This document shows, piece after piece, positions 1-8,105 of a stretch of 22,750 nt of DNA. The notes below the pieces were generated by a model. The model was not told the DNA's origin. It saw only the letters and a program-made list of their open reading frames with translations, and did no database searches. Each line of letters opens with the position of its first letter. Within the stretch, counting starts at the first letter, position 1. The stretch comes from JBBQWR01 sp038210495. Lineage in GTDB: Bacteria; Planctomycetota; Planctomycetia; Pirellulales; DATAWG01. The stretch is taken from contig JBBQWR010000067.1 of the NCBI GenBank assembly GCA_038210495.1, positions 1 to 22,750 of the forward strand, read 5' to 3'. The translations under genes were made by a program, and so were the position numbers.

Positions 1-255
1 AGGATCGGGAATCTGCTGAAGATATTCCAGCAAACTCCCTGCGGGGGCAGGATTCAAAGCTTAACCTCCGTGAAAAGAGACTCCGTACACTCAAAGGCAT
101 ACTACGCATGTCCTGTAAAATTGAACAGTCAAACGCCCTGCAACCTGCACGCCGCCGGTTGCCAGATCGCGAGCGAACCTCTAAATTGCCGTCAATCCCA
201 GCGCCACTGACCGTCCGGCGCCCTCTCCCCAGTCCCCACTCCCGACTTTCTCCCC
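1..255. other. Intergenic region upstream of hisE
   Basis: I see no convincing gene here. Short reading frames overlap in several frames but none resembles a protein. A small hairpin (CCTGC-gggg-GCAGG, about 38-51) could be the tail of a transcript entering from the left, but no T-run follows it. The stretch must contain the hisE promoter, but I could not pick out a clear -35/-10 pair. Confidence 0.4.
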
Positions 256-594
256 ATGTCCGAACGCGAACACACGCTGGCCCGGCTGATGACGATCGTC
301 GAGGATCGCAAGGCCAACCCGCCTGCGAAGTCCTACACGACTTCGCTGTTCGCTGGCGGGACAGCCAAGATCGGCGAGAAAATTCGCGAGGAAGCCGACG
401 AAGTCGTTCGCGCGGCCGACGAGCCGGGCGAGGAGGGCCGCGCCCACTTGGTTTATGAAGCGGCCGATTTGATTTATCATCTGTTCGTGATGCTCGGCTT
501 TCGCGACGTAAAGCTGATCGAGGTCGAAGCCGAGCTCGCCCGCCGCTTTGGCATCTCAGGCCTCGACGAAAAAGCGTCGCGCACTAAATCTTGA
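256..594 (+). CDS. hisE: Phosphoribosyl-ATP pyrophosphatase HisE
   Basis: This 112-residue protein should hydrolyse phosphoribosyl-ATP to phosphoribosyl-AMP and pyrophosphate, the second step of histidine synthesis, in the cytoplasm. It is an all-helical MazG-like protein of normal stand-alone HisE length; no HisI cyclohydrolase domain is fused to it. The family signature is visible as EKIREEADEVVRAA (residues 41-54), followed by YEAADLIYHLFVML (67-80). The acidic residues of EExxE and of ExxD in these two helices are the expected Mg2+ ligands. The ATG at 256 gives a normal N terminus (MSEREHTLARL). No clear Shine-Dalgarno precedes it. hisG follows on the same strand after an 82-base gap, so the two steps that commit PRPP to histidine may be cotranscribed; no terminator is seen in the gap. 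The identification is firm. Confidence 0.95.
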   Translation: MSEREHTLARLMTIVEDRKANPPAKSYTTSLFAGGTAKIGEKIREEADEVVRAADEPGEEGRAHLVYEAADLIYHLFVMLGFRDVKLIEVEAELARRFGISGLDEKASRTKS

Positions 595-676
595 ACGCCT
601 CCGGCCGCCGAATTTTCGTCCGTTCCGTCCTGTCTGCTTACTTCAAGGCTCTAGCCACACTCCTCAAGCCTCCCGC

Positions 677-1528
677 ATGACAAACCTCCGCATCGGAATT
701 CCCAGCAAGGGGCGATTGGCCGAATTGGCCGAGGCCCTGCTCAAAGAGGCCGGGTTGCATTTTCGTCGCACCGACCGCAGCTTGTTCGCCCGCTGCAAAG
801 AGCTGCCTGTCGATATCACGTTTCTCCGGGCGGACGACGTGCCGGTGCTCTGCGCCGAAGGGGCGATCGATCTGGGGATTACGGGCGCCGATCTCGTGGC
901 GGAGTGCGAAGTCAAGCTGGCGACTCGCTTGGAACTGGGCGTCGGCACATGCCGGCTGGCGGTCTGCGTGCCCGAGTCGAGCAAAATCACCGCCCCGGCG
1001 CAACTCGATGGCGTGCGAGTGGCCACCAGTTTCCCGCGAGTTACGACCGCCTATCTAGGCCAGCACGGCGCCAAGGCCCATTTGGTGAACGTGACCGGCA
1101 GCGTTGAAATCATGATCGCTCTGGGCGTGGCCGACGCGATCGTGGACTTGGTCGAGACAGGCAGCACGCTCGCGGCCAACCAACTTCGAATCCTCGACGA
1201 GATCGGCAAGTACGAGACGATCCTCGTGCAAAATAGTCACCGCCGGCATCCGGAGCTCGCCGACCGCGTCGTTCGCCGGCTGGAGGGGGTTGTGATCGCC
1301 CGCAGCTATTCACTGCTCGAATACAATATTCCGCGAGCGAAACTACCGGACGCCGAGAAGATCACGCCCGGCTTTAACTCGCCAACCGTGAGCGCCCTAG
1401 AAGACCCGGGCTGGTGCGCCGTGCGCGTCATGGTCCGCCGCGACGAAATCATCTCGATCATGGAGCGGCTCGAAGGCCTCGGCGCCTCGGCGATTTTGGA
1501 AACCCAGATCACGAATTGCCGGTTGTGA
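677..1528 (+). CDS. hisG: ATP phosphoribosyltransferase HisG, long form
   Basis: HisG condenses ATP with PRPP to form phosphoribosyl-ATP, the first and usually feedback-inhibited step of histidine synthesis. The 283-residue length and a C-terminal ACT-like domain (about 213-283, ending IMERLEGLGASAILETQITN) mark the long, self-regulated form, which does not need HisZ. The N-terminal catalytic domain begins LRIGIPSKGRLAEL. The PRPP-binding signature is ADAIVDLVETGSTL (about 152-165), preceded by NVTGSVE (138-143), and RVATSFPRVT (114-123) matches the family strand. The reading frame is open upstream to 548, but that would overlap hisE and add a non-conserved basic segment, so the ATG at 677 is the likely start. 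The last 132 bases overlap the antisense reading frame of the convergent PEP-CTERM gene. Confidence 0.96.
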   Translation: MTNLRIGIPSKGRLAELAEALLKEAGLHFRRTDRSLFARCKELPVDITFLRADDVPVLCAEGAIDLGITGADLVAECEVKLATRLELGVGTCRLAVCVPESSKITAPAQLDGVRVATSFPRVTTAYLGQHGAKAHLVNVTGSVEIMIALGVADAIVDLVETGSTLAANQLRILDEIGKYETILVQNSHRRHPELADRVVRRLEGVVIARSYSLLEYNIPRAKLPDAEKITPGFNSPTVSALEDPGWCAVRVMVRRDEIISIMERLEGLGASAILETQITNCRL

Positions 1529-3943
1529 ATGGTTTGCGGCGGTGGAGTAATGCGGCGGTCGGGATTTCGGGAGCCGACGTTCGCGCTTTTCGGATTTCTT
1601 CAACCGGATTCTGCCGGAGCTTACGGCTCTGCAATGGCAACCGGCCGCTACGCCAAGCGAACCCAGCGCCCCCAACAGGCAGCTTGGGGGCTCGGGCACG
1701 AGAACTGCTTGGCTCTCACTTGGCAGCGATGAGTTCTGAGCAAGGGCCAATTGTTGGAGTCGGGCCACTTGACGTTCTCGAATGAGTTCGGCCAATTTCG
1801 AAGTTGGTTGCAATCCCGTCGCGAATCCTGTCACCTGTAATGAACTGGCGATCGCGAGGCCGCTTGAACCCATTTGCACGAAGTCGAGCGTCGACAACGG
1901 ATGGCCGCCGGAGTCCGATGCGGCAATCGTCAGAAGCCCGGGGCTGCCGGAGGTCCCGCCGATCGTCAAACTGTTTTGCGCGATGTGGTCGACGGTGAGA
2001 TCGCCGCCGGCTGCGATAGCGACGCTTCCGACGCCGTCGAGACTGCCTAGAACTTGATTCGTTCCAGAGACAACCAGACCGGCGGCGCCCGCCGTGCCGA
2101 GGCTGTCGTTCGTAACGTTCGCTCTCGTGCTGATCGTTCCCGACGACGATAGCTCCGAAACGGACCCGGCCAACTCGAGCGTCGCGGAGCCGCCGATTTG
2201 AACGACAGTGCCGGGCGAAATCGATTGCGGCGAGGTTTGCATCGTGCTGGCGCTACCCAAGATCAACCGGCCGGCGCCGGCGACGACGATTTTTTTGGCG
2301 TCGGCCGTTTCCGCGATCGGGCCGGTGATCGAAAGCGAAGAATCTTGGGCGATGGTCAGCGTGGTCCCGGCCGGATCGGCGAGGACCAAGTTGGCGGATA
2401 TCGAATGATTGCCCGACAGGACGTTGATTGTTGCCCCGCCGGCCGACCCGCTGTTCAATGTCAGAGCATGGCCCGATATTTGATCGCCATCGAGAGAGTA
2501 ACTGGTGGCCGCGGTCGGCTGAAACGCGATTGAACCGACGGTGTAGGCGGCGTCGATCGTCACATGAATCGCGCCGGCGCCGATCGTGTTGGTTGTCCCA
2601 CCGCCGAACTTAGCGGCCGCCCCGAGTCCATTGGGGATGACCGTGTCAAAGCCGATGTTGCCGCCATAGGTACCATTGGCGTTGAGATTCCATGTGCCGA
2701 GGCCGACGGACGACGGGGAATTGAACCGAGAACTGGCCAGGGTATAAGTTATTTCATATGTGCTGCCGCCCTGGAGAACTTCCAAAAGATTGGCCCCATC
2801 GAAGCCCAGGCCCTGGACCGTGGTGGGCGAATACCAAACGGTTTCCGCTTGGCTGGAAAGCACGCCATTCTGATATAAGACTCGGTCGATCCGATTTCCG
2901 TTTGTATCGCTGAAGTAAAAGTACGATCCCTTCCAGGCGACTCCTTGGATGCCGACGATCGACGAGGGGATCTGCAACGCTCCGAGGAAATTTCCGAACG
3001 ACGACGAAGTCACGTTTCCGCCGGCGTAGTCGTATAGCCACAGTTTGTCGGCGCCGATGCCGGCTTCGAACGACGCGCCAAACATGACCCCATTCGCTCC
3101 AGCGGTAGGAACGACGACGACCGATGAAAACTCATGTGAGGTCGTGGAAAGCGGTTTGAATGCGATCAACGGCAAACCTGGACTGCTGGCGTCGTACACG
3201 CCGATGCCTTTTCCTGCCCCGGCAAGGTCGAGTTCCAAAGGAGCAAATATTTTTCCGGCTGCGTAATCGCCATCTCCACAGTGAAAGCCATTGGCGCCCG
3301 AATAAACTCCTGTCGAAATCGATTGGTTGTTGGTGATGAGCCGCCAATTGCTGTCGTACTCCTCGATCATCGCGGTGTGGAAGATGAACCGGTGGCCATC
3401 GCCTGCCCCAACCCCTTGTATGTGTCCCGCGTTGACGGTCGTGGCGGCGGCGCGCTGGGGGTTTTGAGACTTATCCCAATAGAGATTAGGAGAGCTTGCC
3501 ACGTTTTCCACACCCGGCCATTTTTGCGAGAGATAATTATTCAAGCCCAAAATTTGCCCATCCGAAAGCGCCGAGCTAGTCGCCATTCCTTCCAAAAAAT
3601 AATTCTTATTGGCTTCGGAACTCGCGACGGAAATGCCGTTCGACGAGGACGCAAAATTTATGTTGCCAAGCAATTTGATGGCGGGCGATCGAATCGTCGG
3701 CGACCTGCCGGAGCTGCTGACCGATGGACTCGAACCGAGCAACACACCGTTCTCCCAAAGATCCGACTCGCCGCTTGGTTGAAATCGGGCGATGATAACC
3801 GCCATGGTCTCACTGCCCTGCACGCTGTTCACGCCCCCGCCCGTGAAATATTCCGACGCTACTTGAGCATTATTCAGCGAGGCAAAGATTTGCAGAGCGC
3901 CACCGTTGGTGAATCCGGCCCCGGCAGTGCTTGCGCCAAAAAA
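1397..3943 (-). pseudogene. PEP-CTERM surface protein, C-terminal part (frameshifted)
   Basis: This is the large downstream part of a secreted surface protein whose frame is broken at an A8 run on the + strand (T8 in the coding strand). It carries the rest of a LamG/concanavalin-like domain (FFGASTAGAGF... to NNYLSQKWPG). A propeller-like middle region follows, with FIFHTAMIEEYD, KLWLYDYAGG and YFYFSDTNGNRIDR. Next comes a Gly/Ser/Thr-rich series of beta-strand repeats (LGTWNLNANGTYGG... SLSITGPI...), like the passenger-type repeats of planctomycete exoproteins. Near the end a PEP-CTERM sorting signal is visible: VPEP at 1688-1699, a hydrophobic segment, then basic RIRLKKSEKRERR. Such signals direct exosortase processing. 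The frame then runs 44 codons into sequence antisense to hisG and stops at 1397. This long tail is unlike the usual short basic end and may mean a second indel or a lost stop. Substrate and role are unknown. Confidence 0.75.
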
Positions 3944-4407
3944 AACTGATTGGACGGATTCGAATTCGCCATGCCGATCGCAAAGGCCAGCGTTGCGCCC
4001 GAAGCGCCATCGACGAGTGAATCTTGCAAACTGGAATAGTTGGTCCCATCGAAGAGAATTCCCACGCTGCCGCTCGAAAGACTGGCCTGAAAATGAGGCC
4101 TCAGCGCGTCGCCGGACGCTACGACCGAATTTCCCATGACGGCGTTGTGGCCGTGGCCCGAGAGGTCTGAAATAAAGCCGACCGGATCGCCCGAGGCGAC
4201 CGCGCCCGTGCCATCGGAATTTTGCGCCAATTGAGAGTCGGCCGCGCTGGCCCACCATTGCAGGCCGGGCAGGGAACGGACATTGAAATCATCCGCGACC
4301 GTTGGGCGCGTTACCCAAAACGCAGCGCACCAGGCCATGCAAATCAGCGCGCAAGACAAGCCGCGCGCAAACACTCCGCGCTCGAAAGGCGAAGCTTGGT
4401 CAGCCAT
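3874..4407 (-). pseudogene. PEP-CTERM surface protein, N-terminal part
   Basis: This frame encodes the export signal and the first part of a LamG-like domain, then ends prematurely. From the ATG at 4407 it begins MADQASPFERGVFARGLSC, has a hydrophobic core and a likely cleavage near TVADD, then continues LPGLQWWASAADSQ, SDLSGHGHNAVMG and ILFDGTNYSSLQDSLVDG. This pattern is typical of LamG/concanavalin-fold domains in planctomycete secreted proteins. After NPSNQFF it reaches the T8 run (3938-3945) and soon hits a stop at 3874. The other frame continues FFGASTAGAGF without a break. One extra T would join both into a protein of about 1,003 residues. An in-frame ATG at 4431 lies in the upstream copy of a tandem duplication and is an equally possible start. 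The longer upstream extension is antisense to hemY and is not credible. The break may be a sequencing error, a decayed gene or slippage. Confidence 0.72.
3938..3945. other. A8 homopolymer at the frameshift point
   Basis: Eight consecutive A residues on the + strand (T8 in the coding strand) sit exactly where the two frames of the PEP-CTERM gene meet. The upstream frame reads NQ-TTT-TTT-TTG and the downstream frame reads TTT-TTT-GGC. A nine-base run would give NQFFFGAS in one frame. The run lies inside a domain, not at a domain boundary. Confidence 0.85.
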
Positions 4408-4448
4408 AATGGGTTGGAAGTGATCAGCCATAATGGGTTGGAAGTGAA
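4401..4448. repeat. 24-bp tandem duplication over the start codon
   Basis: Two adjacent copies of a 24-base unit (CAGCCATAATGGGTTGGAAG plus four bases) occupy 4401-4424 and 4425-4448, differing only in the last base. On the minus strand each copy carries an in-frame ATG followed by GCTGA, so the PEP-CTERM gene has two alternative starts (4407 and 4431) eight codons apart, and the N terminus reads MADHFQPI-MADQ. Confidence 0.9.
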
Positions 4449-4495
4449 TTGTGCCGCTGCGAATCGCGGAGAAAGAAGAGAAGAGCCGCACCCCC

Positions 4496-4524
4496 AGAAT
4501 AGAGCGGTCAGCGATTTTCGTCAA
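4496..4524 (-). promoter_or_regulatory. Candidate sigma70-type promoter of the PEP-CTERM gene
   Basis: On the minus strand TTGACG (4519-4524) is followed after exactly 17 bases by TATTCT (4496-4501). That is a five-of-six match to the -35 consensus and four-of-six to the -10 consensus at ideal spacing. Transcription would start near 4489, giving a leader of about 80 bases that contains the 24-bp tandem repeat. The call rests on consensus only. Confidence 0.45.
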
Positions 4525-4600
4525 TATATTTGCCATATTTCCCGTCGGGATCATCCCTTCGTCGGTCCTATTTAAGTCACCGGAATCTCGTTGCCGCCCC

Positions 4601-6064
4601 ATGCCGCAAAAATTGAACTCCCATCGAATCGCAATCGTCGGCGGCGGGATCGCCGGGTTGGCCGCCGCACACCGGTTATTGGAGCTCGCGCCGGCGGTCA
4701 GCGTGACGCTGTTCGAGTCCTCGGGACGTTTGGGTGGCGCCCTGCATACGATCGAGCGAGATGGCTTTTTGATCGAGCAAGGCGCCGATAGCTTCATCAC
4801 CAATGTGCCCTGGGCCGTCGATCTTTGCCGGCGGCTGGAAATCGCCGACCAGTTGACGCCAACCCGCGACACGGACCGCCGGGCGCTGGTCGTGCGGCGG
4901 GGAAAACTTTACGCCGTGCCGGATGGTTTCTTGCTCATGGCGCCGAGTCGAGTATGGCCGATCGCGACCACGCCGATTCTCAGTCTGGCCGGCAAGCTTC
5001 GCCTAGCCTGGGAATATTTCGTCCCGCCTCGGACGAGCGACGGCGATGAGAGCTTGGCCGACTTCGTCCGTCGCCGCCTCGGCCGAGAGGTCTTTGACCG
5101 GCTCGTGCAGCCACTTGTCGCGGGGATTTACACGGCCGACCCCGAAAAACTCAGCCTCGCCGCCACGCTGCCACGATTTATCGAAATGGAGCGAAACCAC
5201 GGCGGCCTCATCCGCGCGACTCGCCAAGCGAGGCTCGCCAGTTCAAACGCAAACATCGAAGACGCCGACACGGTTGACGGCCAGCCGGCGACTCGAGTTG
5301 AGAGCGGCGCCCGATACAGTCTATTCGTAGCGCTGCGCCGAGGCATGTCGAGTCTGATTGCCGCGATTGTCGCCCGTTTGCCCAACGATTGCGTGCGATT
5401 GAATACTCCGGTGTCGCGCATTGATCGCACGCCCAACGGATTTCGAGTGGTCGTCGGTCCTGAATCCAACTCGATGGAATTCGATCGAGTGATCGTAACG
5501 ACGCCAGCGCCCGTGGTCGCACAACTGGTGAGGGACATGGATGCGTCGCTGGCGAATGAACTCGCGGCGATCGCTTACGCCGGCGCCGCCGTCGTCTGCA
5601 CGGCTTACGACCGAGGGCAGATCGCCCATCGGCTCGACGGGTTTGGATTCGTCGTGCCGGCGATCGAGCGCCGCAAGATTCTGTCGGCCAGTTTTTCGAG
5701 CGTGAAATTTTCCGGTCGGGCGCCCGCGGGCAAAACGCTGATCCGCACATTCGTCGGCGGCGCCTGTCAGAGCGAGATCGCCGAACTCCCGGACTCGGAG
5801 CTCGAAAAACTGGTCGCCCAAGAACTGGGCGAACTCATCGGCGCGTCCGGCCCTCCGCTATTCGCAACGATCGCTCGCTGGAACAAATCGATGCCCCAGT
5901 ACCATCTAGGGCACCTCGATCGCGTCGCTCGCATCGAAGCCAAGACGGCCGCCATCCAGGGCCTCTGCCTAGCCGGTAACGCCTATCGCGGCGTCGGCAT
6001 CCCTCACGCGATCCACAGTGGCGAACAAGCGGCGGAAAAAAGTAGACAGGCTTACCACGATTAA
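4601..6064 (+). CDS. hemY: Oxygen-dependent protoporphyrinogen/coproporphyrinogen oxidase
   Basis: This 487-residue FAD enzyme belongs to the HemY/HemG-PPOX family (called hemG or hemY in different genomes). It oxidises protoporphyrinogen IX to protoporphyrin IX, or coproporphyrinogen III in the coproporphyrin-dependent pathway, near the end of heme synthesis. The N-terminal Rossmann motif RIAIVGGGIAGLAAAHRL (about 9-26) binds FAD. LIEQGADSFITN, FDRLVQPLVAGIYTADPEKLSL and the C-terminal FAD-contact segment LCLAGNAYRGVGIPHAIHSG are family hallmarks. Length is normal for PPOX. The frame is open upstream to 4451, but the ATG at 4601 lies just ahead of the FAD motif and is preferred. The last codons (SRQAYHD) and stop fall inside an inverted repeat shared with the convergent MmgE/PrpD gene, so the C-terminal tail looks repeat-derived. 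It is divergent from the PEP-CTERM gene. Confidence 0.93.
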   Translation: MPQKLNSHRIAIVGGGIAGLAAAHRLLELAPAVSVTLFESSGRLGGALHTIERDGFLIEQGADSFITNVPWAVDLCRRLEIADQLTPTRDTDRRALVVRRGKLYAVPDGFLLMAPSRVWPIATTPILSLAGKLRLAWEYFVPPRTSDGDESLADFVRRRLGREVFDRLVQPLVAGIYTADPEKLSLAATLPRFIEMERNHGGLIRATRQARLASSNANIEDADTVDGQPATRVESGARYSLFVALRRGMSSLIAAIVARLPNDCVRLNTPVSRIDRTPNGFRVVVGPESNSMEFDRVIVTTPAPVVAQLVRDMDASLANELAAIAYAGAAVVCTAYDRGQIAHRLDGFGFVVPAIERRKILSASFSSVKFSGRAPAGKTLIRTFVGGACQSEIAELPDSELEKLVAQELGELIGASGPPLFATIARWNKSMPQYHLGHLDRVARIEAKTAAIQGLCLAGNAYRGVGIPHAIHSGEQAAEKSRQAYHD

Positions 6065-6191
6065 CAGGATTTAATGACACGACTCTTCGTGTCGATTTCA
6101 ATCAACGACTCTCAAAGATACCCGGATCGTCCATAACCATAAGAGTAGTCGATTACAAAACACAATCCTGTAAATCCTGTCAATCCTGTCT
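6044..6191. repeat. Inverted repeat between convergent genes
   Basis: The left arm starts AGACAGG (6044) and ends AACAGGATTTA (near 6073). The right arm (about 6164-6191) is made of repeated AATCCTGT units ending AATCCTGTCT. The arms are imperfect reverse complements. Between them is a perfect 7-bp hairpin, GACACGA-CTCT-TCGTGTC (6076-6093). The hemY stop lies in the left arm and the stop of the opposing MmgE/PrpD gene in the right arm. The ACAGGATT unit resembles interspersed repeats known from several bacterial genomes. A bidirectional terminator role is possible, but no strong U-tract is present. Confidence 0.7.
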
Positions 6192-7731
6192 AACCTTTTT
6201 CTTCGTCAAAACCGCGGATGGCGAAATCATAAAGGCCCGCAATCTCAGTCGCCGCGCGGGTCCGCAGGTCGGTGAACCGGGCGAGCAAAGCTTCGGGGTC
6301 ATCCACTCCGAGTGACGCCAGCGTGCGGAACTTGTGGCCCAGCAGCGAATCGAGATTTCCGCTCGCGTTCCGCGCATGGCCCTCGGGATACATAATCAGG
6401 CCGCTGGAGACTGTGCCGATCGTCGCGTGCTCGATCTCGACGGTCGTGGGAATCCCGTCCGGATACTTTTCGTCGTACGACGGCCCGCCGTGCTTGAAGT
6501 GGATGCGGCTCATCAAGCTGCGCGTCAGCGGGTCGGCGATGGCCGTCTCCGAATAGTCGCCCGGCGCGAGCATGAGTTCTTGCCAGCCGGAGCTTTTTTT
6601 CTGAAACGCCTTCCGCAGCAGCGTGGCGATGATGTAGAGCATCGAGTGGTCGGCGCTTTGCCGCGTGCGCGGGTCCCGCTTGGCCGGGTCGCCGATGATA
6701 TGTAAGGCGGGCTCGTAAATCGAAATCTCGATCGAGCGAATCGCCTCGGCGTCTTCGAGCAATTGAGGATGTTTGGCCATTAGATCGATCGCTCCCTGGA
6801 TGGCGCCCGCCGATTGATGTTCGTACAGACCCAGCTTGAAGTGCATTCCGCGGATGGCAAAATCATCGCCGCTGCTGGTCAGGATCAAATCGAACGGGCT
6901 CGAATTCTTATCGGCTGGCGGCTCGAATAGGCAGAACACCGCCTCGGGGTTGCGAAAAATGTCGCCCGGCCCGATGAAGCCACGCATCGCGCGTTGCGCG
7001 CTGACGACGGCTATCTCGGCGCTAATCGCCGCCGACGCTCCTTTGGAATCCGAAAGCTGCTTGCCCGCTCGGATGGCGCGAAACGGCACATAGTGAGCCA
7101 CGACCAAACCGATCGCCGATTCGATCTGCTCGGGCGTTGCCCCCAGCGCGGCGGCGAAGACCGCGGCCGACGCGATCGCTCCGTGCAACACATGATCGAT
7201 CTTGTGGTCCTTGAGCGAAAAGACTTCGGCCAGCCGTCCCCGAATTTCGTCGATAAGCAGCATCGCCAAGACCGTCCGCCGGCCATCAAAGCCTGCCAAT
7301 TGAGCGGCGGCGACCGCGACGGGATAGAAATCGTTGTGACCGAATTCTCCTCGGGTATGTCCTCGCGCCGGGTTGTAGCCGAAGTTGGTGCCGTTGGCGT
7401 CCCACTCGCGCACCGCGGAGCAATTGGCGAGCACCGCTTTTTCCGGACGGACGGCCACGGAAGAACCGAAGCAAGGCGTCCCGCGAATCGGCGCTGCGGT
7501 CGCATAGTCGAGCGCCTCGCGGCGAAGCACTATCGGCGCATTCGCGCCGAGCGCCAGCGCCGAAACGCCGCAGGCCATGCTATCGGCATGAAACCGCTCG
7601 ACCGCGCGCAGCGCCATTTCGCCCGGCGGAGCAAACGTGCCGGCGAGAAAATCGATCGCGAACCGCCCCAGCGCGAGAGCTTGATTTTCAGTCCGAGCCA
7701 GCGTGATGGTGTTGGATGACACGAGTGACAT
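6190..7731 (-). CDS. MmgE/PrpD family protein
   Basis: This 513-residue cytoplasmic protein belongs to the MmgE/PrpD family, which includes 2-methylcitrate dehydratase (propionate breakdown), cis-aconitate decarboxylase and related enzymes. Visible family segments are REWDANGTNFGYNPARGHTR, GEFGHNDFYPVAVAAAQLAG, HKIDHVLHGAIASAAVFAAA (the helical lid and core), RAIRAGKQLSDSKGASAAIS, and in the C-terminal domain IHFKHGGPSYDEKYPDGIPT followed by VEIEH. Length is at the upper end of the family. No prpB, prpC or acnD neighbours are present, so a methylcitrate-cycle role cannot be assumed and the substrate remains unknown. The ATG at 7731 follows CCAGGA, with weak ribosome-binding potential. Its TAG stop is provided by the right arm of the inverted repeat shared with hemY. 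Confidence 0.9.
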   Translation of the reverse strand: MSLVSSNTITLARTENQALALGRFAIDFLAGTFAPPGEMALRAVERFHADSMACGVSALALGANAPIVLRREALDYATAAPIRGTPCFGSSVAVRPEKAVLANCSAVREWDANGTNFGYNPARGHTRGEFGHNDFYPVAVAAAQLAGFDGRRTVLAMLLIDEIRGRLAEVFSLKDHKIDHVLHGAIASAAVFAAALGATPEQIESAIGLVVAHYVPFRAIRAGKQLSDSKGASAAISAEIAVVSAQRAMRGFIGPGDIFRNPEAVFCLFEPPADKNSSPFDLILTSSGDDFAIRGMHFKLGLYEHQSAGAIQGAIDLMAKHPQLLEDAEAIRSIEISIYEPALHIIGDPAKRDPRTRQSADHSMLYIIATLLRKAFQKKSSGWQELMLAPGDYSETAIADPLTRSLMSRIHFKHGGPSYDEKYPDGIPTTVEIEHATIGTVSSGLIMYPEGHARNASGNLDSLLGHKFRTLASLGVDDPEALLARFTDLRTRAATEIAGLYDFAIRGFDEEKG

Positions 7732-8105
7732 TCCTGGAGGCCGACATCACTTGCTTAAGGTTAAGAGCCGCTAACTTAACGACTCTTGGGTGGCCGGGGC
7801 TCGCGCCGAAGCGAAGTCGCGGGAAGGTGGAAATGACGAAACACCCAATGTCTAATCCATGACGAATGCTTAAATGACCAATGACTAAGGCTTCTCCGTG
7901 GCGCTGCGAGCAGCGCACTGAGGTCGCGAAAATGAGACGACATAAAACCGCCGCTAAAAGCCAATTTCAGGCCTTCATCATTCGGGCTTCGTCATTCGTC
8001 ATTGATTAGACATTCGTCATTAGACACTCGTGCTTCCACCCTCCGGGGCTTCGGCGAGGACGCCTCCAGCCGAACCACCCGAATATTGTTAGCAGTTCTA
8101 AAGAA
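7732..8105. repeat. Intergenic MITE-like inverted-repeat element
   Basis: This gene-free stretch holds an imperfect inverted repeat of about 290 bp, roughly 7788-8080, with outer ends GGGTGG and CCACCC. The left inner arm (about 7824-7890) reads GGTGGAAATGACGAAAC, then AATGTCTAATCCATGACGAATG. The right arm (about 7960-8043) is its near reverse complement, with 20 of 21 bases matching over the AATGTCTAATC core. The arms are themselves built from repeated TGACGAATG/CATTCGTCA units. The centre contains a GCGCTGCGAGCAGCGC hairpin. No open reading frame of note is inside, so it looks like a non-autonomous element or folded repeat. I could not define target-site duplications with confidence. Confidence 0.7.

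Noticed and set aside
548..676. Upstream extension of hisG
   Set aside because: It would overlap the end of hisE and add 43 basic, non-family residues; the ATG at 677 matches the usual HisG start.
4451..4600. N-terminal extension of hemY
   Set aside because: The added 50 residues precede the FAD motif and do not resemble the family; they include the promoter region of the divergent gene.
4432..4872. Upstream extension of the PEP-CTERM protein on the minus strand
   Set aside because: It is antisense to the hemY FAD domain and lies upstream of the signal peptide and candidate promoter.
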